The position numbers and the translations under genes were made by a program. A stretch of 64,000 nucleotides of DNA from Inia geoffrensis (Eukaryota; Chordata; Mammalia; Artiodactyla; Iniidae): NCBI GenBank assembly GCA_036417435.1, contig CM070900.1, positions 37,115,496-37,179,495 of the forward strand, given 5' to 3'. Below the pieces are notes generated by a model that worked only from the letters and a program-made list of their open reading frames with translations, was not told the DNA's origin and ran no database searches. Positions 47,391 to 59,619 of the stretch are shown in pieces; position 1 is the first letter of the stretch, and each line of letters starts with the position of its first letter.

Positions 47391-47795
47391 CCGTCCCCCC
47401 ACCCCCTGCAGAATTCATGTCTATCTGTAATCTCAGAATATGACCATATTTGGAAATAAAGTTTTTGCGCATATAATTAGTTAAGTTCAGATGCGCATTT
47501 TACTAGATTATGGTGTGCCCTGGATCTAAAGACTGATACCCTGTATGAAGGCCATGTGATGATGGATACATCATCTATAAGCCAAGGGACACCAAGAATT
47601 TCTAGGGGCTGCCAGAAGCTAGGAAGAGGCAAGGCATGAGTCTTCCCTAGAGCCTTCAGAGGGAGCAGGGCGCTGTCAATACCTTGATTTTGGACTCTCA
47701 GCCTCCAAAACTGTTAGGAAATAAATTTCTGTTGTTTTAAGGCATCCATTGGTGGTAATATGTTACAGCAGCCCTGGAAATGCAATGCAGAAATC
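47325..47795 (+). mobile_element. MLT1 solo LTR (ERVL-MaLR), inside L2
   Basis: 'gggttgaatagtgtg' at the start, then 'aatctcagaatatgaccata', 'tttggaaataaagtttttgc', 'ccctagagccttcagaggga' and 'aaataaatttctgttgtttt' match MLT1 from end to end. A (GT)n tract sits where MLT1 normally reads gtgtccccccaaaattc. Confidence 0.88.
47341..47390. repeat. (GT)n microsatellite inside MLT1
   Basis: About 24 GT units with single C and A interruptions. Confidence 0.97.
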
Positions 47796-48929
47796 AAGAA
47801 ATGGAAGTGTTTTCCAGAGAAGGATTGATGGACCCATGAGATGCTGCTGAGAAGTAGAGTAAGATGAGGTCTGACAAGGGACCATTGGATATGACAATGA
47901 GGAAGTCTTTGGTGCCCTTGCTTGGAACAGTTTCAGCTGAATGTTTGGGATGGAATTCTGACTGGAGCTGACTGAGGGGAGAATGGGGGGTAAGGAAGTT
48001 GAGACAGCAGCTATAGACAGCTTTTCAGAACATGTTCGCTGTGGGGGTGATGGTAGTGGGGCGTGAAGTCAGGAAAACATTTTTCTAAAGATTGCCAACC
48101 TGAGTATGTTTATATGCTAGTGGCAATCGTCCAGTAGGGAGAAAAGTTGATGGTACAGAGGAGAAAGGGAATTACTGCAGGTTTTTAAGTCCTTAGAAAG
48201 CCAGAGAGGCTGAGATTCAGATCACTGGTAGAGATCTGGGCTTTGATAGGAGCAGGGAACTTTCTCTCACTGTAGGAAGAAGCAAGGCCCAGAATATCAT
48301 TCGAAAGCTGGTAGATTCCCAGTGGAAGGATGAGGAGTTTGATAGATTGTTTCTATTTTCTCAGCTACTCACTCAGCTGAAAGTGAGTGGAGGAGACAGA
48401 GGGCGGGTGGTATTGGAGGTTTGAGTAGAAAGTAGAGTGAGCCACTCTGGGGAATGAAGAATAACTTATCAGAATAATGCAGTAGGTTTGTGGAGCAGTG
48501 CTGAGGGCTAAGCTTTGAGATTAGTGATCGGTTGTGCAGTTTATCCAGCAATATCAACCTCTCAGGTGCAGAGCTGATAGAGGGGAGAGAAAGTTAAGAA
48601 CATTTACAGGCAAGAATGTAAATGGTAGACTATAGAATTTCTGGTGGGTAAAGAGAGACGTAAAGACCTAAGAGGGGTATATAAAGAGTTGGTCTGCTCA
48701 GTGTATTGGAAGCCTGATGCTGAGAAGAACACAAGTGTAAGCACTATAAAAAACAGAATCAGAATGTTTGTAGGAGTGACCAGAGAGAAAGATGATTGAA
48801 ATAAAGCGTTTGGAAGTTGATGTTAAAGACAGTTTGAGAGGTAACTATGGATGTAGGTGGGTTGGAGAAAAAGATCATTTAAGTGGGAGGGTTAAACTAG
48901 GAGATTGGGAAGGAGAGAATGGGAAACAA

Positions 48930-49105
48930 TTGCTTAATATGTATGGGGTTTCCTTTTGGGGTGATGAAAATGTTTTGGAACTAGGTAGAGATGGTAGTTG
49001 TACAACATCGTGAATGTACTAAATGTCACTCAATTTTTCACTTTAAAATGGTTGATTTCATCATATGTAAATTTCACCTCAATAATAATGAAGAATAAAA
49101 AACAC
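48930..49105 (+). mobile_element. Old L1 3'-end fragment
   Basis: 'ggtgatgaaaatgttttgga', 'gaatgtactaaatgtcactc' and 'gtaaatttcacctcaataat' match the old L1M 3' terminus. Confidence 0.75.
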
Positions 49106-49689
49106 ATGGATTATCTGTGTGGTTGCTGAGGTCACCAAGAATGAAGACATAAGCAGAGACAGAGAGGGACTAAGTGAGCCAGGTGTAAAGTTATCAGTGA
49201 ATGGGGGAGAGAGACTAAGCATGAAGTCATTCCATTTATACTGTCTCAACAGTGTGTAACTCTATAAATTTGTTCTTCATTTGCTTCATGTTCACTCAAC
49301 CAGATTTTAAAAGACTTAGCTATATACAATATTCTAAGCGGAAGGGAGAGAAGGTGAGAGATTCAAAAGAAAAATAAACGTTGGTTCATACCTTGAAAGA
49401 GTTTATAATCAAGCAAAGGAGAAAATACACACAAAGTAGATTTAATACAAGGCATCATAAGTAGTCCATCCATCTAACATCAATAAGAGGCTTGAAGGCA
49501 GGAATTATCTGTTTCATTTATATCATACTTAACATCTGCTGGAATTATGTGTTCTGATTCATTTATATCCTATCTACCATCTAACAAATGGCTATGAATG
49601 TGCTTAATAAATATTGACTGACATTTAGTATCTTTACTATCTTTGAATAGGGAAGTTATTAGCAAGATGAGCCAAAATAGAAACAACAA

Positions 49690-49915
49690 TAATAACAATA
49701 ACAGTAGTTAATGCTGTTTTTCTTGTGCTAGGCATTGTTCTAAGCAATATATGTATAGTGTGTGTGTGTGTGTATGTGTGTATAAAATTTAATCTACAAG
49801 GTAGGTGTTATTACATGGGAAATTAGGCACAGGAAGGTTGAATAACTTGCTCAAACTCACACAACTGGGAAGTAGCAGAACCAGGCTGTGAATCCAGGTG
49901 GAATAACTCCCGACT
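49690..49915 (-). repeat. MIR, antisense, with (TG)n tract
   Basis: 'gtgctaggcattgttctaag', 'acaaggtaggtgttattaca', 'cttgctcaaactcacacaac' and 'accaggctgtgaatccaggt' are reverse MIR. A (tg)n tract lies at 49,758-49,785. Confidence 0.8.
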
Positions 49916-50291
49916 CCACTCTCTTAACCACCATCTCTATTTCCTATTTAAGAAAAGGCAATTTTCCACACTGTACTCTGAAGCCTATGGCCCAAGGCAA
50001 ATTTTCTCACTGTGTTATTTTGTACAGACATCAAAGAATGCTCACAGGGAATACTCCTGAAGTGTTACTCTCCTTCCGGTTTATATAGATAGTTTAGGGA
50101 AAACTAATACCAATGTATTCATTACCAAAGGGAGACCAGTGGAGTTTGTGTTCTAGACTCTGAGATGTGCCTCGTGAACAAACTCAATTAGCTTTCTGGT
50201 ACAGTCAGTCCGACAGAGGTCAGGTACAGTGTGGTCAGGGACACAACACAACCAACCCAGGTGCGTCTGCGTTGAATCTGAGCTCTGTTCA

Positions 50292-50470
50292 CTTTTTTTT
50301 TTTTAACATCTTTATTGGAGTATAATTGCTTTACAACGGTGTGTTAGTTTCTGCTTTATAACAAAGTGAATCAGCTATACATATACATATGTTCCCATAT
50401 CTGTTCCCTCTTGCGTCTCCCTCCCTCCCACCCTCCCTATCCCACCCCTCTAGGTGGCCACAAAGCACCA
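50292..50470 (-). mobile_element. 5'-truncated L1 insertion, antisense
   Basis: Reverse L1 3' end: poly(T), then 'catctttattggagtataat' and 'cacccctctaggtggccaca'. It is flanked by ctgagctctgttc (left) and ctgagctctgctc (right), an imperfect target duplication. Confidence 0.88.
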
Positions 50471-50479
50471 CTGAGCTCT

Positions 50480-50870
50480 GCTCTTGACTAGTTAGTTGTG
50501 TGACATCAGGCAAGTTACTTGACCTCTCTCTACCTCAGTTCCCTCACTTTAAGGATGGAGATAATTATCCTATCTACTTCCTAGGGTTTTTGTGAGATTA
50601 AGTGTGATAATTCATGTAAACCACCTAGTACATAACCTAGAGCAGAGTAAATGCTCAATACAAACTACTCTCTTGCACAAACTCCTCAGCGGTGCTCCAT
50701 TTCCTGTTAAAGTCCAAACTCCATAGTATGGCTTGGAAAGTCTTTCCTTAACTCCCAAATAGACCCCAGCTTACCTTACCTCTCCCCACTTTCCCTCTGT
50801 AAATCTGAGACCCTGTCATAATTGTATGCTTGTCATTTCTTGCATGTACTTCACTTTCTGGCCATACCTA
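50480..50870 (+). repeat. MIR followed by L2 3' portion
   Basis: 50,480-50,670 is MIR ('acatcaggcaagttacttga', 'tacctcagttccctcacttt'). 50,680-50,870 resembles L2 ('gttaaagtccaaactccata', 'gcatgtacttcactttctgg'). Confidence 0.7.
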
Positions 50871-51427
50871 GCAATATTCGTGATGTAGTCAAAGCACAAC
50901 CCAATTTTGTCACCCACTAGCCCTTAGCATTTTTATTCAGAAGAGCTAATTTTGCCCTGCCCTCCAATGCAAACTTGGGCAAATCCCAAGACATCTTAAT
51001 TAATGGACAGTGCTACTCATTTTAAGTCACAAATAACAGTCTTGATTTGTAATTAGAATGTGTCTAGTTAAGAGATTAGTTAAATACCTCCATCTCTGTT
51101 CAAAAAGTGAGAGTTCTCTCCATGCGTGAAGGCCTGTGGTCAACCAGCAGCTACATCAGACCCCACCTGGGTGGAGGCCACCTGAAGCTTTTTATTGAAA
51201 AGGCTATATGGACATATAACAGAAAGTGATATAATTGATAGAAGAGGGCTCACAGTATCACTGATTCTCTAATCGCTCTGGGAAACTACTGCATACAGTG
51301 GCTAGAATAGGGCCCTGGTTGCAGAGTGAGCAGGCTGCTTCCACACTGGTTACTAGTTATTTTGTAGAATCTGAACAATCAGCACCCTGCTGCTACTGCT
51401 GCTTCAAGTAGAGGAAGCTAGCGGGCT

Positions 51428-52056
51428 TTTTTCATTTTGTTTTGTTTTTAAATTCACATACAGTTGATTTACAATGTCATGTTAGTTTCAGGTGTATAGC
51501 AAAGTGATTCAAATATGTATATAGATTCCATATATATGTGTTAGCACACAGTATTGGTTTTTCTCTTTCTCACTTACTTCACTCTGTATGACAGACTCTA
51601 GGTCCATCCACCTCACTACAAATAACTCAGTTTCGTTTCTTTTTATGGCTAAGTAATATTCCATTGTAGATATGTGCCACATCTTTATTCATTTATCTGT
51701 TGCTGGACACTTAGGTTGCTTCCATGTCCAGGCTATTGTAAATAGAGCTGCAATGAACATTGTGGTACATGACTCATTTTGAATTATGGTTTTCTCAGGG
51801 TATATGCCCAGTAGTGGGATTGCTGTGTCATATGGTAGTTCTATTTTTAGTTTTTTCAGGAACCTCCATACTGTTCTCCATAGTGGCTCTACCAATTCAC
51901 ATTCCCACCAACAGTGCAAGAGGGTTCCCTTTTCTCCACACTCTCTCCAGCATTTATTGTTGGTAGATTTTTTAATCATGGCCATTCTGACTGGTGTGAG
52001 GTGATACCTCATTGTAGTTTTGATTTGCATTTCTCTAATGATTAGTGATGTTCAGC
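51428..52056 (-). mobile_element. 5'-truncated L1, antisense
   Basis: Reverse L1 3' end, from 'acatacagttgatttacaat' through 'ccagtagtgggattgctgtg' to 'tttgcatttctctaatgatt'. The ORF2 C-terminus remains open for about 113 codons (52,030-51,689). No clear target duplication. Confidence 0.88.
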
Positions 52057-52540
52057 ACTGGAGAGTCTTGGAACTAGTTTACTCACATTCCTTTTATAAA
52101 TTATGGCCATGGGGGAATTTGCCTTATACTTATGCTAGTCTCTGAATCTGTTGTTTTGGCACCTCATTTGTCACTGAGGTAGGAAGTGTTCCATCTTACC
52201 ATTGTGAAATGTGTGTGTGAAGTATGTTCTCTCCTCCCCCTCTATTTGCATTACCTTTTACTCACCTAGCTGACCCTTGTCTATTTTCAGCACTTAGAAT
52301 GTCTCTCGCTTCCTCCCACCCCATGACCCCATAGAATGGGCTAATCTCTTTTATTTGTATTTCCATGGTAACCTTTGCCTACCTGTCATAACCAATGCAG
52401 TCCGCTTCGTATTAAAGCCATTTCTGTGTTTGTCCCTAACCTCATGAGACTGGAAGTTCTGGAAGGCAGGGACTCTTGAGATGTACTGTTATATCCTCAA
52501 AGTCTAACAAAATACAATTTAAATTATAATTAGTGGTAGC
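52056..52540. other. Intergenic sequence, nothing firm
   Basis: No element could be named with confidence. 52,440-52,510 has a weak L2-like 3' pattern ('gaaggcagggactcttgaga'). Confidence 0.4.
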
Positions 52541-53920
52541 ATAAAAATCCTCAAATATCTTAGGAATTTATGTAGTAAAAGATACGCAAGACCTTTATGC
52601 TGAAAACTTAAAATCTCAATGGTGTCTTGGAAAACTCAACAAGCCAAAATTCCAAATTTGACTCCAAAATTGATAAGAAAATGCAAAGAGCCAAGATCCT
52701 CTTGAAGAAAACAAAACAGAAGAAAGGAAACCTGGTGCGAAGACTTGTTCTACCACATATCAAGACTTCTTCTTTAGCCAGAGTAATTGAAACTGTTGGT
52801 ATTGGCACAAGCATAGACAAACAAATCAGTTGTTTGGAACAGAAAGTTCAGAAGCAGAACTCCTCAGATATGTACACTTGATTTATGACAGGGAAGGCTC
52901 TATGGAGAGGGAGGAAAACACGATTAAAGCAAGTATTAAACATAAAAATATTAAATTTAAATGAAGAAGTTATGTTCGTCAAAAAAAAATACCACTTAGA
53001 GAATGAAAAGGGAAGCTACAGAACAAAAGAAGATTTTTGCAGCATATATAATTAACAAGCGGTTCGCATTCAGAATATACAAAGGATTACAAAACAAAAA
53101 GCAAAAGATAAATAACCCAGAAGAAAATTGGGTAACAAACTTGAACAATTCACAAAAGAGGAAATATAAAATGCCACCAAATATATGAAAGCATACTTGA
53201 CCTCATCAGCGATTAGGGAACTGCAAGCTAAAAACTCCCCTGGAATGGCTAAAATTAACAGGACTGACAATCTTAATTGCAGTCTAGAATATAGTGTAAG
53301 GGGAACCCTGACAGAGTGCTGTTGAGAGTGTAAATTGGTGCAAACATCTTGGAAGACAGTTTGGAGTTATCTAAGAAAGTTGAACACCTGCGGACCCTTG
53401 GGCCAGTCAAGAGAAATGTGTGCACATGTGCACCAGGAGACACCTGCAGAAGTGTTGATACCAGCATCATTCATAGTAGCATCAAACTGGAATTTGGGTG
53501 TTCCTGAATCCAAATGTTCATAAATAGAAGAATGAATAAATAATAGTGTTATATTCATAAGATCGAATTCTATACTGAAGTGAAAATCAATGAACTGCAG
53601 TTTCACACAAGAATATAACTGAATCTCAAACAAAATGTAAAGCAGAAAAAGCTTGACACAAAACAACAGTTACCATATTATTTCATGTATCAAAAATTCA
53701 ATAACAGGCAAAGGAAACTACAGTATTTAGGGATTCATACTTAGGTGGTCAAACAAAGAAGAGGAAGTCATTATATTACACCAGAAAAATGGTTACCTTT
53801 GTGGTTACTGAGACAGTTTTGAATAGGAAAGAATACATAGGAGACTTCTGAGTATTAGCAAGCTTCTATTTCTGGATAGTAGTTAAATGGCTGTGTTTCT
53901 CAATAACTTGTTCAGTTGTA
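52540..53920 (+). mobile_element. Old L1 ORF2/3' region, sense
   Basis: Starts with 'aaaagatacgcaagaccttt' and continues through 'ggtgtcttggaaaactcaac', 'ccacatatcaagacttcttc', 'gtgttgataccagcatcatt' and 'agttaccatattatttcatg', in L1 order. It is heavily diverged and its frames are broken. Confidence 0.75.
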
Positions 53921-54009
53921 CAATTGTATTTCTTTGTACTTATAGTCATCATTTTTTGTAGTTACTTCCTTATCTTCATAACAGCATATTATACTGATTA
54001 GCAGATTAA

Positions 54010-54480
54010 AAGGATTGAAGGCCTTGGGACTTTTTTCACTGCAGATAACAGAAAACACAACCCAAACTGGTTTAAGCAAAAAAGATAATTTATTGACTAA
54101 TATAGTTAAAGAATAGGGGGTGGACATGCTGGCTGCAGATGAGGCTTAGATCAGTGCTTATACACTGTGACCAGGTCCTGGTTTCTTTTTATGCCTCGGG
54201 TTCTTTTACTTCCTTTGGAAAATTTTCAGACTGGCTCTTCCCTTTTGGATCCAGGATGGCTGCCTGTAGTCCATGAAATTATAGGATTCCTTCTTTAGGT
54301 CTAGCAGGAAAGAGAAACTTTACTCTCTCAATAGTTCAGTCATAAGCCCTATTGTGTCTTCCCTGATTGGCTTGACTTGGGTCACAGGTCCTTCCCTGGA
54401 CTAATCACTATGGGAGATAGGATAAACTGATTGATCCATCCATGGCCAATAACCAATAGGCTACATGGCTAGAACATTCA
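54010..54480. repeat. Probable interspersed repeat, family unassigned
   Basis: 'aactggtttaagcaaaaaag', 'tttggatccaggatggctgc' and 'gattggcttgacttgggtca' are phrases common to a diverged mammalian repeat, which I cannot name or bound. Confidence 0.4.
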
Positions 54481-54490
54481 AGGTAGTATT

Positions 54491-54518
54491 AAAAAAAAAA
54501 AGAGAGAGAGAGAGAGAA
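54491..54518. repeat. Poly(A)/(GA)n simple repeat
   Basis: Eleven A's followed by about eight GA units. Confidence 0.95.
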
Positions 54519-55539
54519 ATAGATATTGAGGAGGCAAAATAAGTAATGTCTATGACAATCAATATCCATTCTATTTAGTTGGATATTATCATGCTTCAAA
54601 AGCAACACACAGTTTTATACTATTAACCATCTGAGGCTTACTCAGAATCAAGACAAAGAAGGTGGCTGGGTAGGATAGAGGTACACCAGCTGAGCTTAAA
54701 TCTGAAAACAACAACAAAACATTTTTTTTCTCTGCTGATGTTAGAGATTCAAAACAGTCACAAGCGCTCAGACTGATTAAAAGCAAAGCTGGCTTGTAAG
54801 ACATAAGAATAAGGCAATGAGTGAAACGTGATTGGATCTAGGTTAGAAAAGATCTTGATTGGATCTTTGTTCTAGTTATCTGTAAAAGATATTTCAAGGA
54901 GAACTTGGAAAAACTGAGTATTGGCTGGACAGTAAAAGATTTAGCGGCTTATCCTTCATCTTCTTAAGTGTGGTAATGACATTTGGTAATATTGGAAAAA
55001 GCTCTTATTTTTAGAAGAGGCAGGCTAGAGCATTTAGGGGTGCAATGTGTTGATGTATGCAACTTACTCTCAAATAGCTTAACAAAAGACACACACATAT
55101 AGATAAAGCAAATGCTCAAAACTTTAACAATTGTTGATTCTAGATGGTGAGTGTATGAGTGATGATTGTAATATTCTTTTAATTCTTCTGTATATTTGAA
55201 ACTCTTCAAAATAAAAAGCTGGGGAAATAAAAAAATGTTTGAGGGAAAATCTAAAAAATCTTGACGAAACAAAAAGCTGATGTGTTTCTATGCTTTTTCC
55301 TCCTGTAGTCTAGGTCTTAGTTGCACAAGAGGTAGAAAAAAATTAATTTATTTTGGTATTAAAACAATATACTAGTGCTATTGCTTTTCCAATTATCCAT
55401 GAAAAGTATCTATTCAGCACCAACTATGTGTATGCATCGCATTGTTAATAGGGAGTTATAATTTTATCTCTATCTGACTTTATTACAGAATGAATGTTGC
55501 CAACCAAATACCAAAGGCAGAAGGAAGGGAACTAATAAC

Positions 55540-55735
55540 ATTTACTGAGGGCTTACTTTGTACCAGGAATATTAGCATACATCGTTTCATTTATTTTTCA
55601 TTATAACCCTGTGAAGTAGATACTATCATTGTTCCTGTTTACAGATGACAAAGGGAGGTGTTTGTATACTTGGCACAGGGTCCCACATCTAACAGGTAGG
55701 GGGCATCTGAATCTAAGAGTAAATCTTTCCTTGTC
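55540..55735 (-). repeat. MIR, antisense
   Basis: 'tttactgagggcttactttg', 'accctgtgaagtagatacta' and 'gtttacagatgacaaaggga' are reverse MIR. Confidence 0.75.
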
Positions 55736-56380
55736 ACTGCTGGTGGGAATGTAAAAATCGAGCAGCCACTTTGAAAAACAGTCTGGCAGTTCCTCAGAAA
55801 ATTAAACATTGAGTTACCATATAACCCAGCAATTTAATTCTACTCCTAAGTATATACCCAAGACAAATGAAGATTTGTTCACACAAAAGCTTATAGTACA
55901 TGAATGTTTATAGCAGCTTTATTTCTGAGTCAAAAAGTGGAAACAACCCAAATGTCCATCAGCTGATGAATGGATAGACGGAATGTGGTATACTCATACA
56001 ATAGAATTTTATTTGGCAATAAAAAAAATGAAGTACCTATACATGCTACAACATGCATGGACCTTGAAAACATCATGCTAAGTGAAATAAGCCAGATGTG
56101 AAAGGCCACATCTTATATTACTTCATTTATATGAAATGTCTAGAACAGGCAAATCTGTAGAGACAGAAGGATTAGTGGTTGCCTAAGGCTAGGGGGAAGG
56201 GAGAGTGACCTCCTAATGGATGCGGGGATTTTTTCAGAAGGGGGATAGTGATGAAAATGTTCCAAGATTGATGGCAGTGATGTCCGCACAACTCTATAAA
56301 TATACTAAAACCCACTGAATTTTACAATTTAAAATAGGTGTAATGTATGGCATGTGAATTATATCTATCTCAAGAAGAGT
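55735..56380 (+). mobile_element. Old L1 3' region, sense
   Basis: 'cactgctggtgggaatgtaa', 'ccatataacccagcaattta', 'caaatgtccatcagctgatg', 'tgctaagtgaaataagccag' and 'acaactctataaatatacta' match an L1M 3' region from ORF2 end to 3' UTR. Confidence 0.88.
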
Positions 56381-58700
56381 GACTCTCCCCTTTACTGACC
56401 CATGTTACCTGAGAAAACTATAGTTTTTCTCTTAGAATTGGCTTTCAAAATCAAACTGTGGAGGTGCCAGGTTGAATGAGATTTTATATATCAAGACTCT
56501 TCTATTCTAGAGAGTTAACTCTTTGAATTGGACAGAGAAAACCCTTGAAGTTCCCAGAAACCATTAGGAAAGAATAAAGTGATTGAATAAGTGAATTCAT
56601 GAAAATTTTCCTTTCCCCGTATTTCCAATGTTGGCTATCCAAGTTCTTTGGATTTTGGCCCCATTATGTGTAGTCTGGTATACGAGCTTTTATCTCTGGA
56701 TCTAAAAGGCAGAGCATAACTGGCCACTGCTTATCTGCAGGTGGGAACCAAAGGACTATTTCTATGTGATTATTCGCAAGAGTTGGTTCTATAAGGAATT
56801 CAGAGACTTGCCTTTTGGAATGGCTTGAACTGTAACAAATATGCGCTCTTCCAAACTTGGAACTGACTTCCTCCTCCATGTTGAATACAGTTAGTGAACC
56901 GTAAGATAACCTTTAGAATCCCGAACAGTTTATGACTATTCCATAGTCATAAACACTCCACTTCTTTCCTTCTAGCACATGAAGCTAATTCCTTCTACGA
57001 CTAAGCTGTGGCATTTGGGTATTTCCTTAAGCTTGGTTCCAGGTACTTACCATGTTTTTCTCCTGACCTTTCCTGATTGTGTGGGTTTGGGTGCCTCTAG
57101 AAAGCACTTACTCTGCACTGTGATTGCTTTCTTTTATTTGAGCAGTCCTCTCTAATGCCCCACCCCCCTGTTCTTTTTCCCTCTGCTTTTCTCTTTAGTT
57201 TGATTTGGTTACCTGTTTCTGGCTATGTGGAGCTTTCCTGAAACTGGATTAGCAGCAATAACAGCAGTAACCCTTTAATTACCAGAGTAATTTTCTTTGC
57301 TTGTTTTGAGCTCCAGCGTTTTACAGGAAGCTGCTGTAAAAATCAAATGTGAAAAAGACACATGACTTTTTCCTGCTTTTACCAGTCCAGAGAACTTATA
57401 GTGAGGGTTATAGGGCTTCGCACCAGTGTGTTTTTCCCTTTAAAATAGGAAAGGTGAGAGCTGAGGTAGGCTTCTCCTCCATTTAAACAAAACACACAAA
57501 TCCAGTAACAGTGCTAAAGTAATACTGTCAAGATTCTGTAATTCACCCTAGAAGAATAAATAAATCCAGCTCGAATCTGTTTATATAGGTTTTGACTTCA
57601 CTGTAATCTTGTGTCTGGCCTTATGTTTTCTTGACTGAGTCAGTAGTAAAACTGTTAAAACAGGGAGGAAATCAAAGGAAAGGCCTTGCTATCTTGGGCA
57701 GTTTCCTACTCCAGTCATTAGTCATGTGGCCTCTGTAATTTCTCATTTACCAGGCTATATAAAGAGACTCATAAAACTGCCTCCTGGCAATGTAGCAGGC
57801 TTAAGGATTACTCTTAAGTAGTCTAAGGCACCAGGATGAGAGGGGGCTATAAAGAGTTAACGCAATTCCCAGAAATTTTAAAAACTTGATTTCTATAGAG
57901 ATATCAAACTGGTGGAAGGGAAGTTACTCTGAATTTGATTGATTGATGCCTACAGGAATTACATCTTCTAAATGTAGAGTTTGCATTTACAATTTTAGCC
58001 AGATACAAAGGTTGCTCAGGATTGGGGATTTACCATTTAGAGTACAGAGGCTAGAGGCTTGAATTTCCAAGGAGAGCCAGCAACACGAATCTAGGTTGAA
58101 GGATGTTAATTTCTTTTCTAACACACAGAAGTTGAGGCTTTACAATTTCAAGACGCTCCAATCTAGCGGCAACATTTTATCCACTATTAGGTGTGTATCT
58201 TCTGTGTATGTAGGCATTGTCAACCTCAAAGGCCAGACTGGTTTCTAGTAGCAACTGGCTCTCTAGGAACTAACCAAAGACAAAGCAAGGAACAGTGTAG
58301 GGGTATTTTTGGGAAGGGGCCGAGGGTGAGGGCATTTGTGGAGGGTCGTGGTGAGGCAGGGAAGTAGAAAAACTGGAGAATAAGGAGTCCTGCCAAAGCC
58401 CAGAAGACCAGCAACATCCTTGATTCATTCTATGCACAACGTGTTTCAGGCTTTGTATCCTGGGTAAGTGCGGAACAGTTCCTGCCGCACAAGGTGTGTT
58501 CACGTTTAAAGTAAGGTAGGAATGCTGGTCAGTGCTAGGACAGAACAAATGGATTTCCTAAACTTGGGAAGGGGGTGTGTACACTAATCTGTTTTTAACT
58601 GTGGACTAAAAGACAAACACATACTACTTGATTTCATACCACAGTAAAATTCTTTGAACAAATTCTTTAAACCAAGGGGTCGGAATTTTAAAATTACAGA
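56380..58700. other. Repeat-poor upstream flank of RNF145, unassigned
   Basis: In this 2.3 kb I recognise no transposon and no gene. It holds a consensus AP-1 site (tgagtca) at about 57,636-57,642. Being repeat-poor and close to the CpG island, it is a plausible regulatory stretch, but nothing in the sequence proves it. Confidence 0.4.
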
Positions 58701-58714
58701 TAGTGAATAGTTCT

Positions 58715-58840
58715 AATTCATTTATTCATACATCCACTCACTTATTCAACAGGAGTTTATTGAGCGCCTATTCTGTGCTAGGCACTGCTGAGCCATCACA
58801 GATGTGGTCTCTGGCGCTAAGGAGTTGACAGTCTAGACCA
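58715..58840 (-). repeat. L2 3' end, antisense
   Basis: 'ttcatttattcatacatcca' and 'gtttattgagcgcctattct', followed by 'gtgctaggcactgctgagcc', are the reverse L2 3' end. Confidence 0.7.
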
Positions 58841-59199
58841 GTCAGTAAGGGAGTTAAAAAAAATTCTGGCATCATTGCTACTCTGCGGCTGCATCGGGTG
58901 AGGATCAGCCCTTCTAACTAACTCTCCCACGTGGTCCTGGCAGGTAAGTATGGGTGTGAGCGCGTGTGGCTCCTGATGTTTGGGGAGTGTGAAAGAGCAC
59001 GTGTCAGAATGGCGCGTGTCACAGTGCGCGTGCAGATGTCGGCGTGGTACGCGTCTCCATTGCGGCGGGAGCCCGTCTGTGTGTGCTGCTGGGGTCTTGT
59101 GTCTCCCGCCCACCTACCGGAGGCGGCGCGGGAACCACGCGGCCCGAGAGACTGCGAGTGACCGCGTGTGCGCGCGCGCGCCCATGCGGGGGAGGGGCG

Positions 59200-59578
59200 C
59201 GCCGCGCTGGCAGCGCCGCGCGCAGGCGCAGAGCGCAAGAGCCCGGCCACAGCCGCCGCAGAGCGCCGGGGGCTGGAGGAAGGAACGAAAGAGGCTATGG
59301 CCGCCGCCGGCTGCTGAAGAGCTCGGCCCGCGAGCGCCTGCCGCTGCGTACGATGGTGACCGCACGGGTCGGGCCGCTGCCGCCGCCGCTGCCGCCGCCT
59401 CCCAAGACGCTGCATCCAAGGCCTGGCGCGGAGGAGCTGCCGCTGTGAGCCACGCCGTCCCGGCCCCCGCCGCCGCCGCCCGAGGAGAAGAGGAGGGCAG
59501 GCGAGAGAGCCGGGGAGTTGCGGAGTCCGTCTGTCCGCCGGCGGCGCTGCCCCGCGGGGAAGGAGGCCGCAGCCTGAG
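59200..59578 (+). other. RNF145: Inferred non-coding first exon of RNF145 (ends tentative)
   Basis: The GC-rich core is the likely 5' exon of a rightward transcript. Possible donors are CCTGAG|GTGACC at 59578/59579, GCCGCT|GTGAGC near 59445 and ATCCAG|GTGCCC near 59619; none is a strong consensus. RNF145 encodes a multi-pass ER RING-finger E3 ligase (sterol-regulated). Its coding start was not found up to 64,000, so coding exons would lie to the right. Confidence 0.45.
59353..59448 (+). other. Short upstream ORF in the inferred RNF145 5' exon
   Basis: ATG followed by G, 31 codons, then stop: MVTARVGPLPPPLPPPPK, continuing to EELPL. It lies inside the CpG island exon candidate. If this exon is used, the uORF would precede the main start and could dampen translation. 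No homology is claimed. Confidence 0.35.
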
Positions 59579-59619
59579 GTGACCGAGCCGTCCGCCCCGG
59601 CCGGCCCATTCCTATCCAG

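Larger units (their letters stand above)
45795..48560 (-). mobile_element. Long L2 LINE, antisense, interrupted by MIR and MLT1
   Basis: It starts with the reverse L2 3' end ('ttcattcattcatccatt', 'ttctaggcattgaggatata'). It continues through 'gagctgagacctgcatagtg', 'gggacttgtaggctaagaat' and 'gtaattgcagtaactcgaga'. The ORF2 reverse-transcriptase region follows: 'gtcgtcatcag' near 47,112 is the reverse of the ADD catalytic codons, and 'ccctgggccaagccttgggt' follows. It continues to 'ctagtggcaatcgtccagta' at about 48,120 and beyond. A MIR (46,811-47,060) and an MLT1 (47,325-47,795) split it. The right boundary is uncertain. Confidence 0.75.
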
